From Rhodospirillaceae bacterium (GTDB lineage Bacteria > Pseudomonadota > Alphaproteobacteria > Dongiales > Dongiaceae): DNA of 64,000 nucleotides. The notes under the pieces were generated by a model, which was not told where the DNA came from, did no database searches, and saw nothing but the letters and a program-made list of their open reading frames with translations. This document shows positions 1 through 10,074 of the stretch, one piece after another; positions within the stretch are counted from its first letter, which is position 1, and each line of letters begins with the position of its first letter. A program made the translations under genes and the position numbers. The stretch is taken from contig JADJQM010000003.1 of the NCBI GenBank assembly GCA_016712715.1, positions 310,001-374,000 of the forward strand. The letters are read 5' to 3'.

Positions 1-102
1 GCCCGCCCGAACCAGGCGTGCGAGGATCCCCGCCATCAGCGCGGTTTTCCCCGCGTCGGCGAGGTCGATTTCGATCAGCTTTTCCGGTGCAACTGGCTTC
101 AT
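1..102 (-). CDS. Partial hypothetical protein, N-terminal 34 residues
   Basis: A minus-strand frame opens with ATG at 102 and stays open to the window edge, giving 34 residues beginning MKPVAPEKLIEIDLADAGK. The composition looks coding, but no family is recognised and no convincing Shine-Dalgarno precedes the start. It would be divergent from the reductase gene at 213, leaving about 110 bases for two promoters. It could equally be a chance open frame at the edge. Confidence 0.3.
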   Translation of the reverse strand, partial: MKPVAPEKLIEIDLADAGKTALMAGILARLVRAG

Positions 103-212
103 GGCGTCGGTTTGTAGCCGCCCGGCGACCTCGCCGCAACGGTCATCACATCGCCGGATTTGCCCATTTATTACAATGTGCTAAAGGAAGGCGGGAAGAT
201 TGGGAGGGTGTC

Positions 213-1225
213 ATGAGTGCAGTTCAGCAGACCGATGTCGTGATCATCGGGGCGGGGCCGGTCGGCCTGTTCGCCATTTTCGAATGTGGCATGCTGAAAA
301 TGCGCTGCCATGTGATCGACGCGCTGGAGAGCACTGGCGGACAATGCGTCGCCATGTACCCGGAAAAGCCGATCTACGACATTCCGGGCTACCCCTCGAT
401 CGATGCCGCGGCCCTCATTCAGAAGCTTGAGGAACAGGCCGACCCTTTCCATCCCACCTATCATCTGGGCCAGCAGGTCGAGAAGCTGACGCAGATGGGC
501 GATCGCTGGCTGGTGGAAACCAATGCCGGCACCAGGATCGATGCCAAGGTCGTCATCGTCGCCGCCGGCTGCGGCGCCTTGGGCCCAACCGACCGCCGCT
601 CGATCACCTCGCCGAGTACGAAGGCAAGAGCGTCTTCTATCTGGTGAAGCGGCGCGAGGATTTCCGCGGCAAGAGAATCGTCATTGCCGGCGGCGGCGAT
701 TCAGCCCTCGACTGGACGATCTCATTGGCCGACCTCGCCGAGAAGATCTACGTCATTCATCGCCGGCCGAAATTCCGCGGCGCACCGGAATCGGTTGCCC
801 GCATGGAAGCCCTGGCCAAGACCGACAAGGTCGAGCTTGTCGTTCCCTATCAATTGCACAGTCTCGAGGGAAGCAAAGGCCAGCTCTCGGCCGTCAATGT
901 CGCGACGCTTGAAGGCGATGTTCGCCGGCTGGAGGCGGATACCCTGCTGCCCTTCTTCGGCCTCGCCATGGATCTGGGGCCGATCGCGCAATGGGGTCTC
1001 AACCTTGAGCGCAACCATATCGCCGTCAATCCGCAGAATTGCGCCACCAGCGCGCCTGGCATCTTTGCCATCGGCGATATCGCAACCTATCCCGGCAAGC
1101 TGAAACTGATCCTATGCGGCTTTGCCGAGGCCGCGATGGCGGCCCATGGCTCCCACCCGCTGGTTCATCCTGGCGAAGCGCTGCACTTCGAATACTCAAC
1201 CTCCAAAGGCGTGCCCGGAAGCTGA
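213..1225 (+). pseudogene. Ferredoxin--NADP+ reductase (thioredoxin-reductase-like), frameshifted
   Basis: FAD/NADPH flavoprotein of the TrxR-like type 2 ferredoxin-NADP reductase family, which moves electrons between NADPH and ferredoxin or flavodoxin in the cytoplasm. The N-terminal FAD Rossmann motif IIGAGPVGLFA is at about residues 11-21, followed by the family signature GGQCVAMYPEKPIYDIPG; the NADPH motif IAGGGDSALDW and the C-terminal AIGDIATYPGKLKLILCGF follow. The ATG at 213 fits the family N-terminus. The frame changes near 584-586: adding one C to the CCC run there gives ...GPNRPPLDHLAEYEGK... and a continuous product of about 337 residues, the normal length. Every motif is intact, so a one-base assembly deletion is as likely as real inactivation. 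Confidence 0.88.
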
Positions 1226-1369
1226 ATAGATTCCCAGTCACCTTGATTATCGCTAGCTTCGATGGGGCTTTTATTCGGCGTTAACACTCTTTTGCCAAGG
1301 TGAAACCTGAGCGGGCCTTTGCCCGCTTGGCAATGGCTGCCAAATGCCTTGGCGGAGCGAACGTCAATC

Positions 1370-2644
1370 TTGAATACGGCGGTTTCAATTCAAGCCGATC
1401 AGGCAGCAGAATCCGATAGTGACTTTGGACGCAGTTCAACGCGCCCGAGCCCCTGGCTGATTCTCATCGTCGATGACGACCCCGACGTTCACCTGACCAC
1501 GGAATTCGCGCTCGGCAACGAGGTTGTACATGGAAGGGGTCTGGAATTCGTCCATGCCTATTCCGCGGCCGAGGCCGAGAGCCTCCTGTCAAAACCCAAT
1601 GACATCGCCGTCATCCTGCTCGATGTGGTGATGGAGTCCGATGACGCCGGCTTGCGCCTCGTTCGTATCATAAGGGATACCCTGGGCCTCTCGGTGCCGC
1701 GCATCATCTTGCGCACGGGCCACCCCGGCTATGCACCCGAACAGGATGTCATCCGCGACTACGACATCGACGACTACCGGACCAAGTCGGAACTGTCGCG
1801 CGCCCGACTGTTCACCTCGGTGGCGACGGCGCTGCGCGCCTATGACCGGCTGCGCCAGTTGCAGGAAGCGAACCAGCGCCTTGAGCGCATGGCGCGCGAC
1901 CTTGAGGTGCTCAACATAGACTATCTTGAGCAGCGCGAAGCAGCCCTGGGTGCAGCGCAGGCGAAGTCACGCTTCCTCAACAATGTCAGTCATGAACTTC
2001 GCACGCCGCTCAATGCGATCGTTGGATTCAGCGAATTGTCACTGCGCGCCGTCAAGGAACAGCGGCCGGTCCCGCAGGCCTATATCGAGGACATCCTAGA
2101 AGCGGGCCGACGGCTCGCTTCCCTGGTCGACGATATCCTGGACTTCAGCCAGCTGGATGCACGCAAGCGACAGCTAATCTGGGAGCCGGTCAAGATCCAG
2201 GAGCTCATCGACTATCAGCATGAACTCTATTTGGGTGAAGCCACGCGCCTGGGCTTGACACTCAACGTCGCGCGCGGTGACGCGGATCTGGCCTGCAATC
2301 TGGATCGCAGCTCGGTCAGCAAGGTGCTTGGGCATATCATTACCAATGCTCTGCGCTACTCGCCCCGCGGTGCTGCCATCGATGTCGCCTGGGAGTATCG
2401 GGACAATTCACTTGGCGTTTCGATCACTGACCGCGGACCAGACATTCCAAAGTCAATCAAGGACAATCTCGACGAACCGTTCACCATCGGTCAGGACGTC
2501 CTCACCAAGGATGCGAGTGGTTTGGGGCTCGGCCTCACTATCTGTCACCATCTGATGACCATGATGGGTGGCAAGATCACAATCGAGGACGGTGTCGGCT
2601 GCGGGACGAAGGTCAATCTTCTGCTGCCCAATTTCGCTGGCTAG
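1370..2644 (+). CDS. Hybrid signalling protein: N-terminal receiver plus histidine kinase
   Basis: A receiver domain precedes the kinase core. The receiver has the acidic cluster IVDDDPDVH near residues 33-41 and the phospho-Asp motif LLDVVMESDDAGL, a sequence style seen in DUF3369-type response regulators, although the DUF3369 part itself is absent. A coiled linker then leads to a HisKA box NVSHELRTPLNAI and a HATPase with the glycine-rich lid GLGLGLTICHHL. There is no membrane segment, so it is probably cytosolic. The start is uncertain: TTG at 1370 (MNTAVSIQ...) has GGAG 13 bases upstream; an in-frame TTG at 1319 would add 17 residues. It lies immediately upstream of the multi-PAS kinase and probably forms one phosphorelay with it and with the receiver at 5647. 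Confidence 0.82.
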   Translation: MNTAVSIQADQAAESDSDFGRSSTRPSPWLILIVDDDPDVHLTTEFALGNEVVHGRGLEFVHAYSAAEAESLLSKPNDIAVILLDVVMESDDAGLRLVRIIRDTLGLSVPRIILRTGHPGYAPEQDVIRDYDIDDYRTKSELSRARLFTSVATALRAYDRLRQLQEANQRLERMARDLEVLNIDYLEQREAALGAAQAKSRFLNNVSHELRTPLNAIVGFSELSLRAVKEQRPVPQAYIEDILEAGRRLASLVDDILDFSQLDARKRQLIWEPVKIQELIDYQHELYLGEATRLGLTLNVARGDADLACNLDRSSVSKVLGHIITNALRYSPRGAAIDVAWEYRDNSLGVSITDRGPDIPKSIKDNLDEPFTIGQDVLTKDASGLGLGLTICHHLMTMMGGKITIEDGVGCGTKVNLLLPNFAG

Positions 2645-2652
2645 GTGCATTG

Positions 2653-5650
2653 GTGTCAGCCACAGCCATTCCCACCGAGAATTCAGCGCCGGTATCGGCG
2701 GCAAGTGTCGCCTTCCTGGCGGAACTGGCGCGTCTCCCGGCCGTGCAGAAGGGTGAGTTCAAGACCGTTGCCGAACTGGTGTGTCGGCGGTGCCTGGATC
2801 TTGTCGATGCCCGCTATGTCACCGTCTGGATGCTGGACGCCGACCGAAAATTCCTGCGCAGCATCGTCCGCTATGACGGTTTGACCGGGCGCCAATGTCC
2901 CGAAATCGCCATACCCTCCGAGCAAATCGTCGACGAACTGGCCGCCTTGCACGGTTCCGCACAGATCGTGAGCGATAACGCGCTGACCGACCCACGCCTC
3001 ACCGGCGCCCATGATGGCTATCTCAAGGAATATGACATTGCCGCGTTGCTCGAGCATGTCATCCGCGTTTCCGGCGAAGATGTCGGCATTTTCAGCTTCG
3101 AACGGGTTGGGCCTCTGCGGGCCTGGCATCCGAGCGATTCAGCCCTGGCCCGCGGGGTCTGCAGTTATCTCGCGCTGACTTCCGTGAACCAGCAGAAATC
3201 GGCGCTGGAGCAACGTTCCGCGTCAACAGCGGCGCTGCAGACCGCCATTCTCCACAATGCGGCCTATGCGGTCATTGCCACGGATCCCAACGGCACGATC
3301 ACCTTCTTCAATCGCGCCGCCGAGCAGATGTTGGGTTATCGCGCCGACGAAATTGTCAACAAAGCGACGCCGGCACTCTTCCACGACGCGGCGGAGGTTG
3401 CCTATCGCGCGGCAATCCTGACCACGCAGTTCAATCGCGAAATCGAACCCGGCTTCGGCGTCTTCGTGGCCAAGACCTTGGCCGGCCTGCCGAATGAAGA
3501 CGAATGGATCTATGTCCGGCGCGACGGGTCGCGCATGACAGTACTTGTCTCAACTACGGCCATCCGTGCCGCCAATGGCGAGGTCGAGGGATTTCTGGGG
3601 ATCGCCTCCGATATCACCGAGAGAAATCGGATTGCACATCGCCTGCGTCAATCCGAAGAAATGCTATCGCGCGTTCTATTGCAGTCGCCGGACGCCATCC
3701 TGATCACAGCACTCTCGGACGGCCGCATTCTCGAAGTCAATCCGGGCTTTGAACAGATCACTGGATATACCCGCGCTGAAGCTTTGGGCCACACCACCAT
3801 CGATCTTTCACTCTGGGTCGACCTGGTCGAACGCAACGCGATGATCCAGCAGGTACGCACCTCCGGCGAGGTTAAATCCATGCCGGTCCAGATCAGTCGC
3901 CGCGGCGGTGATCGCCGTCAATGCATACTCTGGGGTCGCACCTTTGAATTTGCCGGCGTCGACGCTCTTCTGACGTCGGTCCAGGACGTGACAGACATCA
4001 AGGAAGCGGCCCAGGCAGCCCGCGAACTCGCAACGCATGCTGCAGTTCGTGCTAGATACAATCCCCTCACGCGTATTCTGGAAGGATCTGGATTCGGTCT
4101 ATCTCGGCTGCAATCGCCAATTCGCGACAGATGCAGGTCTTGCCGATCCTCGGGATATTGTCGGCAAGACCGATTTCGATCTCGTCTGGCGCGATGGCGC
4201 CATGGGCATGATCGCCGTTGACCGGGAAGTTGCCCGCACAGCTTTGCCGATCCTTGACCAACTCGCTTCCTATCCTGACACCAATGGGTGCCATCGCTGG
4301 TTCGAAGTCGACAAGGTTCCCCTTGTCTCGGAAAACGGACAAGTGAAGGGGCGTACTCGGCGTTCAACACGATATCACCGAGCAATTGCGCCGCCAGGAA
4401 GAACTGCGCGCCAGCGAGGAGAAGCTTCGCTCTTTGTTTGCGCTCAGTCCGCTCGGCATCAACCTTCAGGACATGGAGGGGCGATACACTGAGGTTAACG
4501 ATGCATTTTTGAAGATCGTCGGATATGAGCGCGACGAGATTCTGACCCTCACCTGCTATGACATCATCCCGCAGCAATACCTGGAGGAAGAGCCGGAACG
4601 CCTTCGCCAGTTGCATGAAACCGGCCTGATTCCCGCCTATGAAAAAGCTTATCGTCGCAAGGACGGGAGTCTTGTCGAGGTCTCTACCTCGACCGTGCTG
4701 GTGTCAGGGCCGGAAGGTGATGCCTTCAAATGGACGATCGTCGAAGACATCACCGAACGGCGCCAAGTGCAGGCGGCGCAGAAGCGCCTGAATGAGGATC
4801 TGGAGGGTTTGTCAGCGAGCGCACGGCTGAGCTGCAGGCGGCCATTCAAGGCCTCATGCGAGCAGAGAAGTTGGCCTCGCTTGGCAGCCTTGTCGCCGGT
4901 GTCGCCCATGAGATCAGCACACCGGTCGGCAATGCCAGCCTCGCAACATCGACCTTGGTCGGGGCAATCACGGAATTCCAAAGCGAGCTTGCCGGCAAGC
5001 TTTCGCGCTCGGCGCTTGAGGGCTTTGTGAAACAGATGAAGCTGGGTGTCGACATTGCCAATCGCAACATCGAACGGTTAGCCGGCCTCATCCAGAGCTT
5101 CAAACAGGTTGCAGTCGACCAGACCAGCTCGCAGCGCCGGCAGTTTCATCTTACCGAAGTGGTCGACGAAATCGTAACCACGATGCATCCCAGCCTGAAG
5201 CGGAGCGGCGTCGCAACCCATATTTCCATCCCGGCAGATCTCGTGCTGGATTCCTATCCCGGGCCGCTGGGCCAGGTTCTGACCAATCTCATCAACAATG
5301 CGCTGGTCCACGCCTTTCCCAAAGACATGCCGGGCGGCCCTGGCAAGCGGTGGATTCGCATCTCCGCAACGCCGACGGATGCCACCCATTTCCGCTTGGA
5401 GATCAGCGACAACGGCGCCGGCATGGAGGCAGCGACGTTGGGGCGGATCTTTGACCCGTTCTACACCTCCAAACTCGGCCAGGGCGGCAGCGGTCTCGGC
5501 CTCCATATCGTCCACAACATCGTGGCCGACATTCTTGCCGGCAGCATCGCCGTAAAAAGCGAGCCCGGATGCGGCACGACATTCTCCATTGCGATGCCGC
5601 GCAATACCCCATCGCGGCCGGTGGAGCCCAGAGCAGAGGCAATTTCATGA
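2653..5650 (+). pseudogene. Multi-PAS sensor histidine kinase, three frame changes
   Basis: Reading across three frame changes gives a protein of about 1000 residues: a GAF-like N-terminus, at least four PAS/PAC modules (endings such as GIASDITERN, SVQDVTDIKE, VQHDITEQLR, IVEDITERRQ), a coiled segment, then a kinase core with H-box LVAGVAHEISTPVGN and G-box GSGLGLHIVHNI. The frame changes are near 4030-4038 (one base extra, or two missing), at the GGGG run 4348-4351 (one G extra) and at the TTT run 4808-4810 (one T missing). The GTG at 2653 is preferred because AGGTG lies five bases upstream. The stop overlaps the next gene's start as ATGA, showing a translationally coupled operon. No transmembrane segment is evident. 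Confidence 0.82.
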
Positions 5651-6198
5651 CGGGCCCATCCCTGCCGACCCCGGAAGGCGAAGATACGGCGCGCTGGATT
5701 CTGCTCCGTCTGAAGCCGTTGGCGGAAGATGAGCCATTCGAGTTCGACGACGACGAAAATGAAATTGCCCTGGCCAGGTACGCCCAGCCCTGGTCAATCC
5801 TGGTCGTGGACGATGATCTCGAGGTGCATCGCGCTGTCGAGCTTGCATTGATGATGGTGAAGATTCATGGGAGGCCCCTGCAACTATGCCATTGCGCGTC
5901 TGCGGCCGAAGCGCGCGCGCTGCTGCTGGGCGGTTCACAGGTGGTGGATCTGGTCCTGCTCGATGTGGTGATGGAAACGGCCGATGCCGGCCTCGCGCTG
6001 CTGGAGGAAATCCGCACTCTGCCGGTCATGCGCGACCTCCCCGTCCTGCTCCACACCGGGCAGCCGGGACAGGCACCGGAACAGGTGGTGCGTGCACAAT
6101 ATGATGTCAGCGGCTATCTCACCAAGTCGACGGTGACCCGGCAGGTGCTGATCGGCGCCCTCGACACCATCCTTGGCGGATCAAACCTGGCGACCTGA
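5647..6198 (+). CDS. Stand-alone response regulator receiver protein
   Basis: A 183-residue protein: an acidic N-terminal tail of about 55 residues, then one CheY-like receiver with VVDDDLEVH, phospho-Asp motif LLDVVMETADAGLAL and conserved Lys in YLTKSTV. No output domain follows, so it is likely a phosphate shuttle or a protein-interaction regulator. The receiver resembles that of the hybrid kinase at 1370 (shared DVVME..DAGL and HTGQPGQAPEQ/RTGHPGYAPEQ), suggesting duplication. The ATG at 5647 overlaps the kinase stop (ATGA). It converges on the divL-like gene with a 14-base gap. Confidence 0.85.
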   Translation: MTGPSLPTPEGEDTARWILLRLKPLAEDEPFEFDDDENEIALARYAQPWSILVVDDDLEVHRAVELALMMVKIHGRPLQLCHCASAAEARALLLGGSQVVDLVLLDVVMETADAGLALLEEIRTLPVMRDLPVLLHTGQPGQAPEQVVRAQYDVSGYLTKSTVTRQVLIGALDTILGGSNLAT

Positions 6199-6212
6199 CT
6201 AGGCGGGATTCT

Positions 6213-8525
6213 TCAGGCAACCGCCAGCGGCAGCGCGCAGACGATCCGCCGCCCCTGCGGTCCGGTTTCGGTCACCAGCTTGCCACCATGCAGTTCGATC
6301 AAGGTGCGGGCCAGTGCCACGCCAAGGCCGCGGGTTGAGCTCCGCGCCTGGGAGGAATCGGCGTCTGGACCGACATCGACACCGAAATCATCCTGGGCGC
6401 CCTGCACCGCGACACTGATATCCATCGTCTCTTCGCCACGATTGGCAGCGACGACAATGGTCCGCCCGCCAGGCGCTGCACCGATAGCGGCACTGAGCAA
6501 ATTGCCCAGCGCCTGTTTGAGACGCTGCGGATCGGCACGAATGGCGCCGATATCGGGCGCCACTTCGATCAACAGGTCGATGTTGCGGCTGCGCGCCCGC
6601 TGCTGGAACAGCCGGGCGATCGATTCCGTCAGTTGCCGCACATCGACCATTGTCGGCTCAAGATGGATATAGCCCGCCTCGATCGCCGCCACGTCGATGA
6701 CATCGCCGATCATCAGGATGAGGTTCTGCGCCGAATCAAGGATCGCCGAGGCATATTCCAGCTGGCGCTCGTTCATATCGCCGAAATACTGCCGCGCCAG
6801 CAGCTCCGCATAGCCGATGATGGCATTGAGCGGTGTGCGGAATTCATAGGAGACATTGGCGATGAACTCCGACTTCAACCGGTCGGCCGCCATCAACGCC
6901 TCGTTGCGCTCGGTCAGCGCACGCTCCATGTTGATGCTGTCGGTGACGTCGGTGTATTTGAACAGCCTGCCGCCATCGGCGAGAGGGATCGCGGCAATGT
7001 CGATGATCTTGCCGTCGATGCGTTCCAGGCGCCAGTTCTTGACTTCGCGCTCGGCTACATCGGTGACGATGCGGCGACGCAGGTCCTCCCAGTTCGGGCG
7101 ACTCTCGAAGAATGGCTTCACGGCGTCGACGATCTGCCGGACGTGAGGTTCGCCTTCCATATCCTCGGGCCGCAAGTTCCAGAGCCGAACGAAAGCCGGG
7201 TTGTAGAGTTTCAGCCGGGCATCGCCGCCGAACACGGCAATACCTTCGAACAGGTGATCGATCGTCTCTTTCTGCACTTCGATCAGGGTGTTGTAGTTGC
7301 GTTCGAGCGCAAGCTTGTCGGTCACATCCTCGAAAGTGAGAATGACGCCACCAAAGGGATGCGGCGAGGCCAACATCCGATAGGTAGCGCCGCTCGGCAC
7401 ATGCATGAGATCCTCGAACGGCGCGATCACCGACATGATCTGCCGGCTCCATTCCTGCTTGAAGGAGCGGAAGTCCGCCTGCTCCGGGATCTGTCGCCGT
7501 TCGCGCAACATGTCGAGCACCTGGTCTACGGTTGGCTCGAGGCGTAGGAAAGCGGGATCGAGATTGAACATCTCACGGAAAGCACTGTTGAAGAATTTGA
7601 CCCGCTTGTCGGGGCCAAAGATGACGATACCAGTACCCAGCGCCTGCAGGACATCGTCATGGGCCGCGATGTGGCGGGCGAGCTCGGCATGGCTTTCTTC
7701 GAGTTGCGTCTGATCGAGGGCGAAACCGATGACCGAACCGTCGGGCAAGGGAACTTCGGTGAGGTCATAAAGGCGCCGCTGCCCCTTGACGACCAGCTGC
7801 TGGCTCTCCGATTGCGCAAGTCCCACCCGTTGTGCGCGCTTGGCCAGCGCCTTGGCCGCCGGATTGATTTCACGCCCTTCGCTGATCACGCGTTCGACCG
7901 GCAGATCGTAGATATGGGCAAAGGCCGGATTGCACCAGGCGATGGTCAGGTCCGCAGATCGCCGCCACACAGGATAGGGTAGTTGTTCAAGAAGTTGCGC
8001 GAGCGATCCGGCAGTCTTCGCAGCATGGCCGGAGGCCTGCTCAATCGGTTCGACAATGTCGCCGACGTCGCTCAGCCACAGGTGACAGGCCTCCCCCTGA
8101 CGGACGCCGACCCAATGCAGGCGCGTGCCGGCGGTGGCAGCCGGCACAAAGGAGAAGCCACGCCCCTCCTTTTCGAGAGCCATGATGGCGCTGAGCAACT
8201 CTGCCTGATCGACCGGTCTGACCTCGGCCACGAGATCGGTCCGGGTACAATCGCCGGCGGGGAGCCCAAGCCATTGGCGCGCGCGCGCGTCGACCGTCGC
8301 ACGTCCGCCTCTTTCCCAGTAAACATGCGCCAGCGGCGCGGTCGACCACTGCGCGGCCAGATCCTGCCGCGCTGCCTCCGTTGCCGTTGCTTCGGCCCGC
8401 ATGGCTGCAAGGTTCGCTTCGAGCGTGCGTTTTTGCTTGGCGAGACGCCATGCCTGGCCCGCCGCGGCGATCAATCCGCCACCCAGCAGCCCGACTCCAA
8501 TCCAAAGGTACAGCGAGTCCCCCAT
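6213..8525 (-). CDS. divL: DivL-like atypical PAS kinase with tyrosine in the H-box
   Basis: The protein has about 770 residues: one N-terminal membrane anchor (LYLWIGVGLLGGGLIAAA), a coiled segment, several PAS domains, then HisKA and HATPase regions. The H-box reads FIANVSYEFRTPLNAI, with Tyr where the phospho-accepting His should be; codon TAT is the complement of 6846-6848. That substitution, the single membrane anchor and the length match DivL of Caulobacter, which acts mainly as a scaffold steering CckA and CtrA rather than as a classical kinase. The ATP lid is degenerate (STRGLGVALARTL). The start at 8525 (MGDSLYLW) puts the anchor at the extreme N-terminus; a start at 8588 would add 21 unlikely residues. 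It is separated from ahcY by a terminator. Confidence 0.8.
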   Translation of the reverse strand: MGDSLYLWIGVGLLGGGLIAAAGQAWRLAKQKRTLEANLAAMRAEATATEAARQDLAAQWSTAPLAHVYWERGGRATVDARARQWLGLPAGDCTRTDLVAEVRPVDQAELLSAIMALEKEGRGFSFVPAATAGTRLHWVGVRQGEACHLWLSDVGDIVEPIEQASGHAAKTAGSLAQLLEQLPYPVWRRSADLTIAWCNPAFAHIYDLPVERVISEGREINPAAKALAKRAQRVGLAQSESQQLVVKGQRRLYDLTEVPLPDGSVIGFALDQTQLEESHAELARHIAAHDDVLQALGTGIVIFGPDKRVKFFNSAFREMFNLDPAFLRLEPTVDQVLDMLRERRQIPEQADFRSFKQEWSRQIMSVIAPFEDLMHVPSGATYRMLASPHPFGGVILTFEDVTDKLALERNYNTLIEVQKETIDHLFEGIAVFGGDARLKLYNPAFVRLWNLRPEDMEGEPHVRQIVDAVKPFFESRPNWEDLRRRIVTDVAEREVKNWRLERIDGKIIDIAAIPLADGGRLFKYTDVTDSINMERALTERNEALMAADRLKSEFIANVSYEFRTPLNAIIGYAELLARQYFGDMNERQLEYASAILDSAQNLILMIGDVIDVAAIEAGYIHLEPTMVDVRQLTESIARLFQQRARSRNIDLLIEVAPDIGAIRADPQRLKQALGNLLSAAIGAAPGGRTIVVAANRGEETMDISVAVQGAQDDFGVDVGPDADSSQARSSTRGLGVALARTLIELHGGKLVTETGPQGRRIVCALPLAVA

Positions 8526-8590
8526 AGGTGAGCACTTTACGAGTGCATGATTCCGGTGACAAGCCACCCATCTGGGACAATTCGGCAAAG

Positions 8591-8626
8591 AAAAAGGGCG
8601 CCCGGCCGGCTATGGCGGGGCGCCCC
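8591..8626 (-). terminator. Rho-independent terminator of ahcY
   Basis: On the minus strand, GGGCGCCC (8618-8625) pairs with GGGCGCCC (8596-8603) across a 14-base loop and is followed by TTTTTC. It lies 24 bases past the ahcY stop, so divL, about 65 bases further on, needs its own promoter. Confidence 0.85.
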
Positions 8627-8649
8627 ATCAATCTCAGGTCATCGCAGCA

Positions 8650-9945
8650 TTAGTAGCGGTAATGCTCCGGCTTGAAAGGACCCGCAGCGGCGACGCCAAG
8701 ATAGGCGGCCTGCTTTTCGGTGAGTTTGGTGAGCCTGGCACCGACCTTTTCGAGATGCAGGAAGGCCACCTTCTCATCAAGATGCTTGGGCAGGACATAG
8801 ACCTCGTTCTTGTAGGCCTTGTGGTTGTTCCACAGCTCGATCTGGGCCAGCACCTGGTTGGTGAAGGAGGCGGACATCACGAAGCTCGGGTGGCCCGTGG
8901 CGCAGCCGAGATTGACCAGGCGCCCTTCAGCCAGCACCAGGATGCGACGGCCGGTCGGGAATTCGACCTCGTCGACCTGCGGCTTCACGTTGTGCCATTT
9001 GAAATTGCGCAGGCCCGCGATCTGAATCTCGCTGTCGAAATGGCCAATATTGCAGACGATGGCCCGGTCCTTCATTTCGCGCATATGATCGACCGTGATG
9101 ACGTCGACGCAGCCGGTGGCGGTGACGAAGATGTCGCCGCGCGTAGTGGCATCTTCCATCGTGGTGACTTCATAGCCTTCCATCGCGGCCTGCAATGCGC
9201 AGATCGGATCGGCTTCGGTCACCAGCACACGGCAGCCGGCATGACGCAGGCTTTCGGCCGAACCCTTGCCGACATCGCCGAAACCGGCGACGACGGCGAC
9301 CTTGCCGGCCATCATGACGTCGGTGGCGCGGCGGATCGCGTCGACCAGGCTCTCGCGGCAGCCATACTTGTTGTCGAACTTCGACTTCGTGACGCTGTCA
9401 TTGACGTTGATCGCCGGGACCTTCAACGAACCGTCCTTCTGCATCTGGTAGAGGCGATGCACACCAGTCGTGGTTTCTTCCGAGATGCCCTTGATGCCGC
9501 TGAGGATATCGGGATGCTTGTCGTGCAGCAGAACCGTGAGATCGCCGCCGTCATCCAGCACCATGTTGGGTTTCCAGCCGTTCGGGCCGGTCACGGTGGC
9601 ATCGATGCACCACCAGAACTCCTCTTCGGTCATGCCCTTCCAGGCAAAGACCGGAATATTCTTGGCGGCGATGGCCGCGGCGGCATGATCCTGGGTCGAG
9701 AAGATATTGCAGGACGACCAGCGCACTTCGGCACCCAGCGCGATCAGCGTCTCGATGAGGACAGCGGTCTGGATGGTCATGTGCAGGCAGCCGGCAATGC
9801 GGGCGCCCTTCAGCGGCTGTACCTTCCCGAATTCGGCGCGCAGCGACATGAGGCCCGGCATTTCGGTTTCGGCGATGGCGATCTCCTTGCGGCCCCATTC
9901 GGCCAAGCTGAGATCTTTCACCTTGAAGTCATTGGCGGCTGCCAT
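8650..9945 (-). CDS. ahcY: Adenosylhomocysteinase
   Basis: S-adenosyl-L-homocysteine hydrolase, the NAD-dependent cytoplasmic enzyme that splits SAH into adenosine and homocysteine and relieves product inhibition of methyltransferases. Signatures visible in order are CLHMTIQTAVLIETL, SSCNIFSTQDHAAAA, VNDSVTKSKFDNKYG with the catalytic Lys/Asp, the NAD-binding loop VVAGFGDVGKGSAESL, and the C-terminal LGVAAAGPFKPEHYRY. At 431 residues it is full length for the bacterial enzyme. The ATG at 9945 has GGAG about 12 bases upstream. The gene sits beside the PTS/ChvIG cluster, a frequent neighbour in alphaproteobacteria. Confidence 0.98.
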   Translation of the reverse strand: MAAANDFKVKDLSLAEWGRKEIAIAETEMPGLMSLRAEFGKVQPLKGARIAGCLHMTIQTAVLIETLIALGAEVRWSSCNIFSTQDHAAAAIAAKNIPVFAWKGMTEEEFWWCIDATVTGPNGWKPNMVLDDGGDLTVLLHDKHPDILSGIKGISEETTTGVHRLYQMQKDGSLKVPAINVNDSVTKSKFDNKYGCRESLVDAIRRATDVMMAGKVAVVAGFGDVGKGSAESLRHAGCRVLVTEADPICALQAAMEGYEVTTMEDATTRGDIFVTATGCVDVITVDHMREMKDRAIVCNIGHFDSEIQIAGLRNFKWHNVKPQVDEVEFPTGRRILVLAEGRLVNLGCATGHPSFVMSASFTNQVLAQIELWNNHKAYKNEVYVLPKHLDEKVAFLHLEKVGARLTKLTEKQAAYLGVAAAGPFKPEHYRY

Positions 9946-10074
9946 TTGGAGGTCTCCATCAGATAAGGATTTATTTATATGCGCCGTATAGCAGGCCGCC
10001 GATCCAGCGGCAAGCGCTGGTTTGAAAGATCGTGGTTAATGTTTAACTAACTGATCTAATTGTGGAATCAAGGC
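9946..10074 (-). promoter_or_regulatory. ahcY leader with a short hairpin
   Basis: The 129 bases between the TIGR02117 gene and ahcY are AT-richer than their surroundings. They contain an inverted repeat CCAGCG-GCAAG-CGCTGG (10004-10020) and, nearer ahcY, the AT-rich stretch TATAAATAAAT. I looked for the core of the known SAH and SAM-II riboswitches and did not recognise either, so this is only a probable promoter and leader. Confidence 0.35.

Noticed and set aside
8662..9966. Long open frame of 434 codons on the plus strand opposite ahcY
   Set aside because: It mirrors the codon bias of ahcY on the other strand, has no recognisable motif, and ahcY is certain.
9946..10074. SAH or SAM-II riboswitch ahead of ahcY
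   Set aside because: Only a six-bp hairpin was found; the conserved cores were not recognised. A covariance-model search would decide.
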